64,000 nucleotides of DNA from Streptomyces sp. ACA25 (GTDB lineage Bacteria; Actinomycetota; Actinomycetes; Streptomycetales; Streptomycetaceae): the NCBI RefSeq assembly GCF_028200735.1, contig NZ_JAQKPV010000010.1, positions 124,001-188,000 on the forward strand, given 5' to 3'. The notes below the pieces were generated by a model. That model searched no databases. It was not told the origin of the DNA and saw only the letters and a list, made by a program, of their open reading frames with translations. This document shows, piece by piece, positions 7,829 through 17,254 of the stretch. The translations under genes were made by a program, and so were the position numbers. The stretch's first letter is position 1. The number at the start of each line of letters is the position of its first letter.

Positions 7829-8991
7829 CCGAGATGACCGCCCGCTTCACCGGGGACGCCGACCCGTACCGGGGAGGCGACCCGTACGCCGACTACCGCG
7901 CCGATCCCGGGACCGCCGCTCACCTGGCCGGGTTTCCTGACCTGGCCGACCGCCGGCTGGGGGCGGGAGTCATCGCCGCCAACGACGAGTTCTTCGCTTC
8001 CCGGGAGAACCTGCTCAGCCCTGAGCCGGCCCGCTTCGACCCCGCCACGTTCGGACCCAAGGGCAAGATCATGGACGGCTGGGAGACCCGCCGCCGGCGT
8101 GGCGGCTCCGCCCTGGCCCCGCACCCGGGCCCCGAGGATCACGACTGGGCACTCATCCGGCTGGGCGTTCCCGGAGTGATCCGCGGCATCATCGTGGACA
8201 CCGCGCACTTCCGGGGGAACTACCCGCAGGCCATCGGTATCGAGGGCACCGCGGCCCCCGGCGCGCCCGCGCCGGAGGACCTGCTCGACCCCGGCACCGC
8301 CTGGACCGAACTCGTCCCGCGCACGGCGATCGGTGGCCACGCCGCCCACGTCTTCGATGTCGGGGTGGAACGGCGCCTCACCCACCTGCGCCTCCGCCAG
8401 TACCCCGACGGCGGGGTCGCCCGGCTGCGGGTGCACGGCGAGGCGGTGCCGGACCCGCGGTGGCTCGCCGCGCTGGGCACCTTCGACGTGGCCGCGCTGG
8501 AGAACGGCGGCGCCGTCCAGGACGCCTCCGACCGCTTCTACTCCCCGCCCGTGCACACCATCGCACCGGGCAGGTCCCGGCGGATGGAGGACGGCTGGGA
8601 GACCCGCAGGCGCCGCGACCGGGGCCACGACTGGGTCCGCTACGCCCTCGCGGGCCAGGCCGGCATCCGGGCCGTGGAGATCGACACCGGCTGCTACAAG
8701 GGCAACTCCCCGGGCTGGGCCGCGGTGTCCGTGCTGGACGCCACCGACGGCACCGACCCCGCTGACCACGACGCACCGGGCTGGACCGAGCTCGTGCCCC
8801 GTACCCGGCTGCAGCCCGACACGGTGCACCGCTTCCTTCCCGAGCCCGGAGCCGCGGGCACCCGAGCGGCCACGCACGCCCGGATCGACATCCATCCGGA
8901 CGGCGGGATCGCCCGGCTGCGCCTGCACGGCACCCTGACCGCGGAAGGCGCCCGCCGGCTTGCCGACCGGCATCGCGCCCTCGGCGGCTGA
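7825..8991 (+). CDS. alc: Allantoicase
   Basis: Hydrolyses allantoate to ureidoglycolate and urea; ureidoglycolate then yields glyoxylate. 388 residues made of two tandem allantoicase repeats. The matching block DGWETRRRR occurs at about residue 84 in repeat 1 and 255 in repeat 2, each followed by a D-W-x-x-x-LG/LA segment and later by TELVPRT and a YPDGG/HPDGG-x-ARLR turn. ATG at 7825 overlaps the allB stop by 4 bp. No ureidoglycolate lyase or urease gene is seen in this window. Confidence 0.95.
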   Translation: MTEMTARFTGDADPYRGGDPYADYRADPGTAAHLAGFPDLADRRLGAGVIAANDEFFASRENLLSPEPARFDPATFGPKGKIMDGWETRRRRGGSALAPHPGPEDHDWALIRLGVPGVIRGIIVDTAHFRGNYPQAIGIEGTAAPGAPAPEDLLDPGTAWTELVPRTAIGGHAAHVFDVGVERRLTHLRLRQYPDGGVARLRVHGEAVPDPRWLAALGTFDVAALENGGAVQDASDRFYSPPVHTIAPGRSRRMEDGWETRRRRDRGHDWVRYALAGQAGIRAVEIDTGCYKGNSPGWAAVSVLDATDGTDPADHDAPGWTELVPRTRLQPDTVHRFLPEPGAAGTRAATHARIDIHPDGGIARLRLHGTLTAEGARRLADRHRALGG

Positions 8992-9236
8992 GCCGCGCAC
9001 CCGCCCCTTCCGGTACGCCCGGGGTCGCGGCCGGCGGGCCGGCCCTTGCGCCGCCGCCGTCGTCCGGCATAAGTTACCGCAGGGTAGTCACGGTGTCCGG
9101 GGCTTCCCCGCGGCGCGGCCGACCCTCCCGTTGGTCCCCCGAAGGGCGATCCGCCGAGCCCGCGCAGAAGCGAGCGCCGCGGCCGGTGGTCCCCCGAGCA
9201 TCCGTCACTCCGGTCCGACCCGTTCAAGGAGCGCCC

Positions 9237-9908
9237 ATGCCCACGCTCGACCGTCAGGACAACGTCTTCGTTCTCGACCTCGGGGACGGCGAGAACCGCT
9301 TCCACCCCGACTGGATCGCCTCCGTCAACGGCGCCCTGGACGAAGTGGAGAAGGCGGAGGGGCCACGCGCCCTGGTGACGGCCGCGAGAGGCAAGTTCTA
9401 CTCCAACGGCCTGGACCTGGACTGGCTCGGCGCCCACGCCGCTCGGCACCAGGAATACGTCGTCTCGGTGCACGAACTCCTGGCGCGCGTGCTGTCCCTG
9501 CCGGTGATCACCGTGGCCGCGCTGCAGGGCCACACCTTCGCGGCCGGCGCGATGTTCTCCCTGGCCCACGACTTCCGAATCATGCGCGCCGACCGCGGCT
9601 ACTGGTGCCTGCCCGAAGCCGACATCCACATCCCCTTCACGCCGGGCATGTCCGCTCTCATCCAGAGCCGCCTCACCCCGCAGAGCGCACACGAGGCCAT
9701 GACCACCGCCCGCCGCTACGGCGGCAGCGACGCCCTGGCCGCCGGCCTCGTCGACCGCGCGGTGGACGAGGACGCGGTCCGGCCGACCGCCGTCGCGCTC
9801 GCCCGGGAACTGGTCGGCAAGGCCGGCGGCACCCTCGGCACCATCAAGGCCCGGATGTACGCCCCCGCCCTGGCCGCGCTGCGCGAGCAGAAGGAACCCC
9901 TCGGCTGA
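9237..9908 (+). CDS. Enoyl-CoA hydratase/isomerase family protein
   Basis: 223 residues, short for the family (usually about 260). It keeps the crotonase core: ARGKFYSNGLDLDWL forms the first oxyanion-hole segment and ALQGHTFAAGAMFSLAHDFRIM the second. The C-terminal trimerisation helices are reduced. The usual second catalytic glutamate position is not clear; the loop reads PEADIHIPFTPG, as in plant and actinobacterial delta3-delta2 enoyl-CoA isomerase relatives. ATG at 9237 has AAGGAG 7 nt upstream. It stands alone, 245 bp after allantoicase and 91 bp before the P450 gene. Substrate unknown. Confidence 0.8.
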   Translation: MPTLDRQDNVFVLDLGDGENRFHPDWIASVNGALDEVEKAEGPRALVTAARGKFYSNGLDLDWLGAHAARHQEYVVSVHELLARVLSLPVITVAALQGHTFAAGAMFSLAHDFRIMRADRGYWCLPEADIHIPFTPGMSALIQSRLTPQSAHEAMTTARRYGGSDALAAGLVDRAVDEDAVRPTAVALARELVGKAGGTLGTIKARMYAPALAALREQKEPLG

Positions 9909-9999
9909 CGCGAGGAGTTGGTGCGCGCTGCCACTACGCTGGGGTTCTGCCGCCGGCGACGGCCGGCAGCCGCGGCCAGGAGGCCAGGACGAGGACGGT

Positions 10000-11187
10000 G
10001 TGGTGATGATCGACATCATGGAGCTCGGGGGCGGGTACGTGAGGGATCCGTACCCCTACTACGCCGAGATGGGGGGACGCGCCCCCGTCGTCAAGGTGCG
10101 GCTCCCGGACGGCAGCGAGACCTGGTACGTACTCGGCCACGCAGCGGCCAGAGCGGCGCTCAACGACGCCCGGCTCGTCAAGGACTGGCGCAAAGCCCCC
10201 CTGGACCCGGCCCCGGCCCACGGGTCCCTGCTCGGCCCGAACCTGCTGGAGGTGGACCCCCCCGAGCACACCCGGCTGCGGAAGCTGGTGGCCAGGGCGT
10301 TCACCCAGCGGAGAGTCGCCGCTCTGGAACCGCGGGTCCAGCAGATCACCGATGAACTGCTGGACGACATGCTCGGTGAGCCCGGCCGGCGCGCCGATCT
10401 CGTCGACGCGCTGGCCTTCCCGCTGCCCATCACCGTCATCTGCGAGCTGCTCGGCGTGCCGTTCCTGGACCGGGAGGCATTCCGGGCCTGGTCCAACGAC
10501 ATCCTCGACGCGCAGGGCCCGGAAGCGGAGGAGCTCGCCGCCGCGGAGCTGCGCGCCTACCTCCTCGGCCTGATCGCCACCAAGCGCGAACAGCCCGGCG
10601 ACGACCTGCTGAGTGAGCTCATCCGCACGCACGACGAGGACGGCGCCCGGCTCTCCCCGGACGAGCTGGTGGGCATGGCCTTCCTGCTCCTGGTCGCCGG
10701 CCACGAGACCACGGTCAACCTCCTCTCCAACGCCACGCTCGCCCTGCTGCAGCACCCCGACGAGCTGGCGGCGCTGCGGGCGGACCCCGCCCTGCTGGAC
10801 GGCGCCGTCGAGGAGACCCTGCGGTACGACAGCCCGGTGGAACGCGCCACCGTGCGGTACGCCCGGGAACCGGTCGCATTCGGCGGGGCCGTCATCCCGG
10901 CGGGAGACTCGGTGATCGTCGTTCTCGGATCCGCCGGCCGGGACCCGGAACGCTGGCCGGACCCCGACCGGTTCGACATCCGCCGCCCGGTCCGCTCCCA
11001 CCTGTCCTTCGGTCACGGACCGCACTTCTGCATCGGGGCTCCCTTGGCCCGACTGGAGGCCCGGGTCGCGCTGGGCGCGCTGCTGCGCCGCTGCCCGGGC
11101 CTGGCGCTCGACGTGCCGCCGCAGCAGCTGCGCTGGCGGCTCAGCCACGTCGTTCGCGGTCCGGAAAGCCTGCCGGTGCGCTGGTGA
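10000..11187 (+). CDS. Cytochrome P450 (CYP107-like)
   Basis: Soluble bacterial-type P450 of 395 residues. The I-helix oxygen-activation motif is AGHETT, the K-helix ExxR is EETLRYDS, and the heme-binding loop is FGHGPHFCIG with cysteine ligand near residue 344. Needs an external ferredoxin and reductase, neither encoded nearby. Start candidates are GTG at 10000 and ATG at 10006; GAGGA lies 4 and 10 nt before them, so 10006 may be the true start. No biosynthetic cluster surrounds it, so the substrate cannot be inferred. Confidence 0.93.
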   Translation: MVMIDIMELGGGYVRDPYPYYAEMGGRAPVVKVRLPDGSETWYVLGHAAARAALNDARLVKDWRKAPLDPAPAHGSLLGPNLLEVDPPEHTRLRKLVARAFTQRRVAALEPRVQQITDELLDDMLGEPGRRADLVDALAFPLPITVICELLGVPFLDREAFRAWSNDILDAQGPEAEELAAAELRAYLLGLIATKREQPGDDLLSELIRTHDEDGARLSPDELVGMAFLLLVAGHETTVNLLSNATLALLQHPDELAALRADPALLDGAVEETLRYDSPVERATVRYAREPVAFGGAVIPAGDSVIVVLGSAGRDPERWPDPDRFDIRRPVRSHLSFGHGPHFCIGAPLARLEARVALGALLRRCPGLALDVPPQQLRWRLSHVVRGPESLPVRW

Positions 11188-11331
11188 CCGGTCCCGGCGA
11201 GGCACCCGCGGCCGGAGGAGCACGGGTCCCCTGCCGGAACACCCCGGCCGCCGGGGGCGCGGAACACCCGCGGTGTGCCGTGCGGCTCCCCCGGCCACGG
11301 ATCGGTGCCGAGTAAGGCAGAATCGTGCGCG

Positions 11332-12480
11332 ATGAGTACGTACCGCGAGCGAGTGCACCAGGGGTCCGCGCGGGCGACCGTGCTGCGCACGATCGCCACG
11401 CGTGAGCGCCGCTCGCACCTGTCCGCTCCCCGGGTCCCCACCGTCGGTATCGACATCGGCGGAACCAAGGTGATGGCGGGAGTCGTCGACGCCGACGGCG
11501 TCATCGTGGAGCGCCTGCGGGTGGAGACGCCCGACAAGTCCAAGAGCCCGCAGGTCGTCGAGGATGTCATCGCCGAGCTGGTGCTGGACCTGTCCGACCG
11601 GCACGATGTGCACGCCGTTGGAGTGGGCGCCGCCGGCTGGGTCGACGCGGACCGCTCGCGGGTCCTGTTCGCCCCCCATCTCGCCTGGCGCAACGAGCCC
11701 CTGCGCGATGCGCTCGCGGCCCGGCTCGCCGTGCCGATCATGGTGGACAACGACGCCAACACCGCGGCCTGGGGCGAGTGGCGGTTCGGTGCGGGCCGCG
11801 GCGAGGACACCCTCGTCATGATCACCCTGGGCACCGGTATCGGCGGCGCCATACTGGAGGACGGCCGCATCAAGCGCGGCAAGTACGGGGTGGCGGGCGA
11901 GTTCGGCCACATGCAGGCGGTCCCCGGTGGGCATCGCTGCCCGTGCGGCAACCGCGGTTGCTGGGAGCAGTACAGCTCCGGCAACGCCCTGGTCCGCGAG
12001 GCCCGGGAGCTGGCCGCCGCGGAGTCACCCGTCGCGCACGGCATCCTCGCCCGGGTCGACGGCCGGATTGCCGACATCACCGGCCCGCTGGTCACCGAGC
12101 TGGCCCGTGAGGGCGATCCGATGTGTGTGGAGCTCCTGGCAGACATGGGCCAGTGGCTCGGGATCGGCATCGCCAACCTCGCCGCCGCGCTGGACCCGGG
12201 CTGCTTCGTGGTCGGCGGAGGAGTGAGTGAGGCCGACGATCTGCTGCTCGGCCCTGCCCGGGACGCCTTCCGCCGTCAGCTCACCGGCCGTGGCTACCGG
12301 CCGGAGGCCCGCATCGAGCGGGCTCAGCTCGGCACGGACGCAGGCATGGTCGGCGCCGCCGATCTGGCTCGCCTGATCGCGCGCCGGTTCCGCCGGGCGA
12401 ACCGGCGGCGGGCAGAACGCATCCACCGGGCCGGGCTGGAAGTCCCGCTGCCTTCCCGTCGCCGGCCGGCGGGCCCGTGA
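11332..12480 (+). CDS. ROK-family sugar kinase (glucokinase-like)
   Basis: 382 residues. After a ~35-residue basic leader come the phosphate-binding motif VGIDIGGTKVMAGV, the ATP-site motif LGTGIGGAI and the ROK zinc site CPCGNRGCWEQYSSG. There is no N-terminal helix-turn-helix, so this is a kinase rather than a NagC/XylR-type repressor. The C-terminal ~40 residues are unusually Arg-rich. ATG at 11332 was taken as the first start that leaves room for the promoter; the Shine-Dalgarno is weak. Its stop overlaps the next gene (GTGA). Likely phosphorylates a hexose or aminosugar; which one is not readable. Confidence 0.85.
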   Translation: MSTYRERVHQGSARATVLRTIATRERRSHLSAPRVPTVGIDIGGTKVMAGVVDADGVIVERLRVETPDKSKSPQVVEDVIAELVLDLSDRHDVHAVGVGAAGWVDADRSRVLFAPHLAWRNEPLRDALAARLAVPIMVDNDANTAAWGEWRFGAGRGEDTLVMITLGTGIGGAILEDGRIKRGKYGVAGEFGHMQAVPGGHRCPCGNRGCWEQYSSGNALVREARELAAAESPVAHGILARVDGRIADITGPLVTELAREGDPMCVELLADMGQWLGIGIANLAAALDPGCFVVGGGVSEADDLLLGPARDAFRRQLTGRGYRPEARIERAQLGTDAGMVGAADLARLIARRFRRANRRRAERIHRAGLEVPLPSRRRPAGP

Positions 12481-13034
12481 GCGGCCGCGTCCCCGTCTAC
12501 GTTCCGGTGCGGCCCCCGCACCGGCCGCGGCGGCGCTGGCTGGTCGCCCTCATCGTGGTGCTGCTGATCGCCGTGCCGGCGGGCTATGTGGCCCTCTCCG
12601 GCTGGCAGAGCCGGGACAGCGGCCAGGACAAGGAGCATGCGGCTGCCGTGCGCAGCCTGGTCTACGAGTGGCCGAGCCAGGTGCAGCGCCGGATCTACGA
12701 CGTCCCGATACCGGATGGTTCGACGTACGTGGCGCACTTCGAGGAGAACACCTGGGACCGCAGCACCATGTACGTGCAGTTCCGCACCTCCCCGGAGCAA
12801 CTGCGCCGCTTCCTGGAGGACATCGGTTCCCAGCGGTCCGAGCTGAGCGACGGCACGGTCACGGTTCCGCAGGAGGTGGCCGACATCGTCGGCTGGTCGT
12901 TCGACGGCCCGGACCGCGTCTACGCGGGGACGACCGTCCAGCAGTCCCCGGCGGAGCCCGAGGTGGCCATCACCGTCGATGTCACCAAACCGGAGCGGCC
13001 CCGGGTCTACGTGGTGTCCACCTCCGAGCCGTGA
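12477..13034 (+). CDS. Small membrane-anchored protein, unknown function
   Basis: 185 residues: a proline/arginine-rich cytoplasmic N-terminus (about 20 residues), one membrane span (LVALIVVLLIAVPAGYVAL), then a ~140-residue extracytoplasmic domain without cysteines. I do not recognise the domain. It is translationally coupled to the ROK kinase by a GTGA overlap, suggesting a shared transcript, but nothing links it functionally to sugar phosphorylation. Confidence 0.75.
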   Translation: MSGRVPVYVPVRPPHRPRRRWLVALIVVLLIAVPAGYVALSGWQSRDSGQDKEHAAAVRSLVYEWPSQVQRRIYDVPIPDGSTYVAHFEENTWDRSTMYVQFRTSPEQLRRFLEDIGSQRSELSDGTVTVPQEVADIVGWSFDGPDRVYAGTTVQQSPAEPEVAITVDVTKPERPRVYVVSTSEP

Positions 13035-13110
13035 CGCCCGGCGAGGCGCCGGACCGAGGCCGGTGCCTCGCCGGGCGAACGGCACCGGCCGGTGCCGCGT
13101 TCGCGGCCGC

Positions 13111-13545
13111 TCAGTCGAGACAGAACTCGTTGCCCTCGACGTCCTGCATCACAAGACACGACTCGTTGTTCTCATCGGCAAGCAGCAGTTGCACGCGCAC
13201 CGCGCCGAGCGCCACCAGCCGGGCGCATTCGCTCTCAAGTGCGGCCAGGCGCTCTTCACCCACGAGCCCGGTGCCGACCCGCACGTCAAGATGCAGCCGA
13301 TTCTTGACGACCTTTCCTTCGGGGACGCGCTGGAAGTACAGCCGAGGGCCCACACCCGACGGATCCATGCAGGCGAATGCGGAACCCTGCTGCTCGGGCG
13401 GCAGTTCACGAGCGAAAGCGTCCCAGGTGGCAAACCCCTCCGGTGGCGGAGGTACGACGTACCCCAGCACCTCGCACCAGAAGCGACCGACGCGCTCAGG
13501 TTCCGCGCAGTCGAAGGTGACTTGGATCTGCTTGATCGACGCCAT
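13111..13545 (-). CDS. VOC-superfamily (glyoxalase-like) protein
   Basis: 144 residues folding as two beta-alpha-beta-beta-beta units. The start reads KQIQVTFDCAEPERVGRFWCEVLGY, as in the actinobacterial 'glyoxalase-like domain' family. The late RLHLDV and the C-terminal DVEGNEFCLD strand are the usual metal-ligand regions. Such stand-alone VOC proteins often give antibiotic resistance or are of unknown function; no substrate is indicated. It lies convergent to the 12477-13034 gene. Confidence 0.82.
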   Translation of the reverse strand: MASIKQIQVTFDCAEPERVGRFWCEVLGYVVPPPPEGFATWDAFARELPPEQQGSAFACMDPSGVGPRLYFQRVPEGKVVKNRLHLDVRVGTGLVGEERLAALESECARLVALGAVRVQLLLADENNESCLVMQDVEGNEFCLD

Positions 13546-13684
13546 CGGCCCACCTTAGAGGGAGTCCTCCGTTCGTCTCCACTGGTTTGGTTCCGGCCCA
13601 GGTCGTGGAGCGTGCGGCCGACTCTCGGCGCAGCGCGGGGGAACGTGAGCCGTGGGACAACGCTTCCCGGCGGGCAGTGGTCCC

Positions 13685-14821
13685 CTACAGGTGTTTCCCG
13701 GCCAGCCGCTGAGCCGCCTGCTCCAGCAGCGGGCCGGCCCGGGAGATGCAGGCCTCCGGGTCCGGTTCGATGTCCGTGAGGGCGTACGCGGCAGAGATAC
13801 CCGCCTGGTGCAGGGCCTTCTTGTCCAGTGACAGCCGGCCGCAGACCGCCACGACCTCCTTGCCCGCCCTGCGCGACGCGGCGGCCACCCCGGCGGGCGC
13901 CTTGCCGTGCAGGGTCTGCCGGTCCAGGGACCCCTCACCGGTGATCACCAGATCCGCGCGGTCCAGCGCGGCCGTGAACCCGAGGACGTCGAGCAGTACC
14001 TCGATGCCGGGACGGAACACCGCGTCCAGGCCGATCAGTGCGGCGTAACCGATGCCCCCGGCGGCGCCCGCGCCCGGGGCAGCCGCGAACTCCCCGGCGC
14101 GTCCGCCGGCTGCCCGGCCCATGATCCCGGCGTAGTGCCGCAGCGAGGCATCCAGCTGCCCGACGGCTTCCTCGTCGGCACCCTTCTGCGGCCCGTAGAC
14201 AGCCGGGGCACCGGTGGGGCCGGTCAGCGGGTTGTCCACGTCGCCGGCCAGGATGATCCGGGTGTCCTTCAGCCGGGCGTCGAGGCCGGACAGGTCCGCG
14301 GTGACGAGCTCGCGCAGCGGGCCGCCGCCGTGCGGCACGGGGTCGTCGTCCTCGTCGAGCAGCCGGGCCCCCAGCGCGGTGAGCATGCCGGCGCCGCCGT
14401 CCGTGGTCGCCGATCCGCCCACGCCCAGGATGAGGGTGCGGGCTCCCGCGTCCAGGGCGGCGGTCACCAGCTCCCCGGTGCCGTAGGTGGTGGCGGTGAG
14501 CGGAGCGAAGGTGTCCGCGGGAAGCAGCCGGAGACCGGAGGCCTCGGCCATCTCCACGATCGCCGTTCCGTCGCGGAGCGCGAACCGGGCGGTGACCGGG
14601 AGACCCAGCGGACCGGTCACCTCGGCCGTCCGTTCCTCGAAGCCTCCCGCGACGGCGGCGGCGACCGTGCCGTCGCCGCCGTCCGCTACCGGCAGTGCCT
14701 CCACGATCACCCCGGGGCGGGCCCGGCGCAGGCCGGCCGTGACATGGTCGGCGACCTGCACGGCCGTCAGTGAGCCCTTGAACTTGTCCGCGGCGATCAG
14801 TACGCGCTTGGTCTGCGTCAT
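13685..14821 (-). CDS. Glycerate kinase (GckA/GlxK family)
   Basis: Phosphorylates D-glycerate, giving 2-phosphoglycerate in most members of this type-I family. 378 residues of the usual length, beginning RVLIAADKFKGSLTAVQV with the family motif DKFKGSLTA, then ADGGDGT and GVGGSATTDGGAGML in the substrate and nucleotide regions, and ITGEGSLDRQT near the C-terminus. I prefer ATG at 14821, with AAGG 8 nt upstream, over the GTG three codons earlier. Glycerate kinase drains glycerate made from glyoxylate by the carboligase route, so it fits the allantoin theme, although carboligase genes are not seen here. Confidence 0.9.
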   Translation of the reverse strand: MTQTKRVLIAADKFKGSLTAVQVADHVTAGLRRARPGVIVEALPVADGGDGTVAAAVAGGFEERTAEVTGPLGLPVTARFALRDGTAIVEMAEASGLRLLPADTFAPLTATTYGTGELVTAALDAGARTLILGVGGSATTDGGAGMLTALGARLLDEDDDPVPHGGGPLRELVTADLSGLDARLKDTRIILAGDVDNPLTGPTGAPAVYGPQKGADEEAVGQLDASLRHYAGIMGRAAGGRAGEFAAAPGAGAAGGIGYAALIGLDAVFRPGIEVLLDVLGFTAALDRADLVITGEGSLDRQTLHGKAPAGVAAASRRAGKEVVAVCGRLSLDKKALHQAGISAAYALTDIEPDPEACISRAGPLLEQAAQRLAGKHL

Positions 14822-14937
14822 GTGCTGCACCTTGACTATCTCGTTGCGCTCGAACAGGCAGTCGCGCCGTCCGTGACCCTATCCGTCCTCGCGCCGGCCG
14901 ACCATGGCCGGCCCGTGACGGGCGCCGGGTGCCGTGG

Positions 14938-16350
14938 TCAGGTGCGCAGCCGTCGCCAGACGGCCCTGGCGGCGTTGTGGCCGCACATGCCGTGCACCCC
15001 GGGCCCCGGCCAGGAGGCGGAGGAGCACAGGAACACCGCCGGGTGCGCGGTGGCGTACGGAACGCGGGCGGGCCGGGGCCGGAACAGTGTCTGCAGCCCG
15101 GAGTACGCCCCGCAGGAGATGTCACCGCCGACGTAGTTGGCGTTGCGCCGGGCCAGGTCGGCCGGTCCGGCCACGGCGCGGGCCAGTACCCGGTCCCGGA
15201 ACCCGGGGGCGAACCGTTCCAGCTGCCGCTCGACGGCGTCGGTGAGGTCCCCCTCCCAGCCGTGCGGCACGTGACCGTACGCCCAGAAGACGTGCTTGCC
15301 CGCCGGGGCCCGGCCGGGATCGACCAGGGTGGGCTGGGCGGTGATCAGGAACGGGGTGTCCGGCGCCCGGCCGCCGGTGACGGCGCGCAGCGCGGTGTCG
15401 ATCTCGCCGTGGGTCGGCCCGAGGTGCACCGTGCCGGCACGGCGGGCCTCTTCGGCTGTCCACGGCACCGGGCCGTCCAGCGCGTAGTCGATCTTGAAGG
15501 CGGCGGCGCCGTAACGGTACCCGCGGAATGCGCGCCCCAGCCCGGCGATCCGGGCCAGCGCGGTCGGCGACGTGTCGAAGACGTAGGCCCGGGCGGGCGG
15601 CAGCTCGTCCAGCCGCTTCACTTCCACCCCGGTGTGCACGACCCCGCCCAGATCGCGCAGATAGCCCGCGAGGGCGTCGGAGACGGACTGGGAGCCGCCG
15701 CGTGCCATCGGCCAGCCGCCCGCGTGCGCGGCCAGGGCGAAAACCAGCGCGATCGCGGCCGTCGCGGGGGTGGACACAGGGGAGATGACGTGGCCCGCCA
15801 GGCCCGCGACCAGTGCTTTGGCCTTGTCCTCACGGAACCTGCGGATCAGCCAGGAGGCCGGCTGCAGGCCGGTCAGCCCGAAGCGGCCCAGGGTGAGCGG
15901 GCCCCGGGGCGGACCGTCCCACGGCACGGTGAGGAAGTCCTCGGCCAGGGTGTCCCACCGGCCGGTGTAGGGGGCGACGAGCCGCCGGTACGTGCCGGCG
16001 TCCCGGGGGCCCAGCGACATGGCCGTCTCGCCGACGGAGTGGGCGAGTACGGCCGCTGTTCCATCGGGAAACGGATGTGCCAGCGGCAGGTCGGCGTGCA
16101 GCCATTCCAGGCCGTACCGCTCCAGCGGCATGGCCCGGAAGGCGGGGGAGCCCGCGCCCATCGGATGCACGGCAGAGCAGGGGTCGTGCCGGAAGCCGGG
16201 CAGGGTCAATTCCTCGGTACGGGCCCCGCCGCCGATCGCGGACTGTGCCTCGAAGACCTCCACGGTCAGGCCGCGCCGGGCCAGCTCGACCGCTGCGGTC
16301 AGCCCGTTCGGCCCCGCCCCGACCACGATCACGTCACGCATCGACGGCAC
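14938..16350 (-). CDS. FAD-dependent oxidoreductase (phytoene desaturase-like)
   Basis: 470 residues with an N-terminal dinucleotide-binding fold VIVVGAGPNGLTAAVELARRG followed by FEAQSAIGGGARTEE, typical of the phytoene dehydrogenase/amine oxidase superfamily. A C-terminal FAD-contact segment PGPGVHGMCGHNAAR is also present. The GTG at 16350 has GGGGAG 8 nt upstream, better placed than the farther GTG at 16368. No carotenoid genes surround it. It belongs to the widespread 'NAD(P)/FAD-dependent oxidoreductase' group whose substrates are mostly unknown. Confidence 0.85.
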   Translation of the reverse strand: MPSMRDVIVVGAGPNGLTAAVELARRGLTVEVFEAQSAIGGGARTEELTLPGFRHDPCSAVHPMGAGSPAFRAMPLERYGLEWLHADLPLAHPFPDGTAAVLAHSVGETAMSLGPRDAGTYRRLVAPYTGRWDTLAEDFLTVPWDGPPRGPLTLGRFGLTGLQPASWLIRRFREDKAKALVAGLAGHVISPVSTPATAAIALVFALAAHAGGWPMARGGSQSVSDALAGYLRDLGGVVHTGVEVKRLDELPPARAYVFDTSPTALARIAGLGRAFRGYRYGAAAFKIDYALDGPVPWTAEEARRAGTVHLGPTHGEIDTALRAVTGGRAPDTPFLITAQPTLVDPGRAPAGKHVFWAYGHVPHGWEGDLTDAVERQLERFAPGFRDRVLARAVAGPADLARRNANYVGGDISCGAYSGLQTLFRPRPARVPYATAHPAVFLCSSASWPGPGVHGMCGHNAARAVWRRLRT

Positions 16351-16377
16351 TTCGGGCGCTCCCCTCACCGATGAGGT

Positions 16378-17208
16378 TCAGACGGATTCCGCCTGTCCGG
16401 CGGTCAGCAACCCGAGGATACGCTGCGCCGTGCGGCCGTCACGTGCGGCGGTGAAGGGCAGCGCGTTGCCGCCCGCGATGCGGAACGGCACGCCGTCCAG
16501 AGTGGCGTGGGTGCCGCCGGCCTCCTCCACCAGCAGCAGCCCCGCGGCGTGGTCCCAGGAGTGTTCCCAGGAGAACGCCGTGGCGTCCAGCCGGCCACGG
16601 GCGACGGCCAGGTACTCCAGGCCCGCGGAGCCGCAGGGGCGCGGTGCGATCCCGGGGCTCCACAGCCGGGACAGTGCCTGTTTCTGCTCGGCGGTGGTGA
16701 AGTCGGGGTGGGAGCACGCCACCGTCAGGTCGGCTCCCGGCGCGGGTGCCCCTGCGGTCAGCTGCCGGCCGTTGAGCCGGGCCCCGGCTCCGCGCACGGC
16801 CACGGCCAGCAGCCCCGAGGCCGGGGCGAACGTCCACGAGGCCAGCACCTCACCCCGGTGGGCCAGGGCGACCAGGGTGCAGAAGCCCGGCTCGCCCCGC
16901 ACGAACTGACGGGTGCCGTCGATGGGGTCGACGATCCACACCGGCGCGTCGCCGCGCAGGGCGGCGAGCCGGTCCGGGTCCTCGTGCACCCCCTCCTCAC
17001 CCACCAGCTCCGACCCCGGCAGCAGGGCGGTGAGAGACGCGGACAAATGATGTTCGGCCTGCCGGTCGGCGACCGTCACCAGGTCGTGCGGCCCGGTCTT
17101 GCGCGACACCTCGTGCGCGGCGAGCTGCTGCCACCGCGGCATGATTTCCTCTGCTGCCGCCTTGCGCACGGCTTCCTCGACTCCTGCGGACAGCTTTTCC
17201 TCGACCAT
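16378..17208 (-). CDS. Inositol monophosphatase family phosphatase (HisN-like)
   Basis: 276 residues. The Mg-dependent IMPase motifs are intact: GEEG in LVGEEGVHEDP, WIVDPIDGTRQFVRG in the metal site, and WDHAAGLLLVEEAGG near the C-terminus. The RQFVRG segment after DGT and the overall length fit histidinol-phosphate phosphatase (HisN) or a general IMPase. ATG at 17208 begins the conserved helix; upstream in-frame codons were rejected because they precede any family similarity. It lies 27 bp upstream of the FAD oxidoreductase gene, so the two may share a transcript. Confidence 0.85.
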   Translation of the reverse strand: MVEEKLSAGVEEAVRKAAAEEIMPRWQQLAAHEVSRKTGPHDLVTVADRQAEHHLSASLTALLPGSELVGEEGVHEDPDRLAALRGDAPVWIVDPIDGTRQFVRGEPGFCTLVALAHRGEVLASWTFAPASGLLAVAVRGAGARLNGRQLTAGAPAPGADLTVACSHPDFTTAEQKQALSRLWSPGIAPRPCGSAGLEYLAVARGRLDATAFSWEHSWDHAAGLLLVEEAGGTHATLDGVPFRIAGGNALPFTAARDGRTAQRILGLLTAGQAESV

Positions 17209-17254
17209 CCGCCCATCGAAGCACGTCCGCGGGAGCGCGGCGTGGCCGGTGCCG

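Noticed and set aside
10000..11187. P450 as marker of a secondary-metabolite cluster
   Set aside because: No synthase, ferredoxin or transporter lies within 10 kb; neighbours are housekeeping genes.
13111..13545. VOC protein as a bleomycin/fosfomycin resistance gene
   Set aside because: The fold is shared by many unrelated enzymes and no adjacent biosynthetic or resistance gene supports it.
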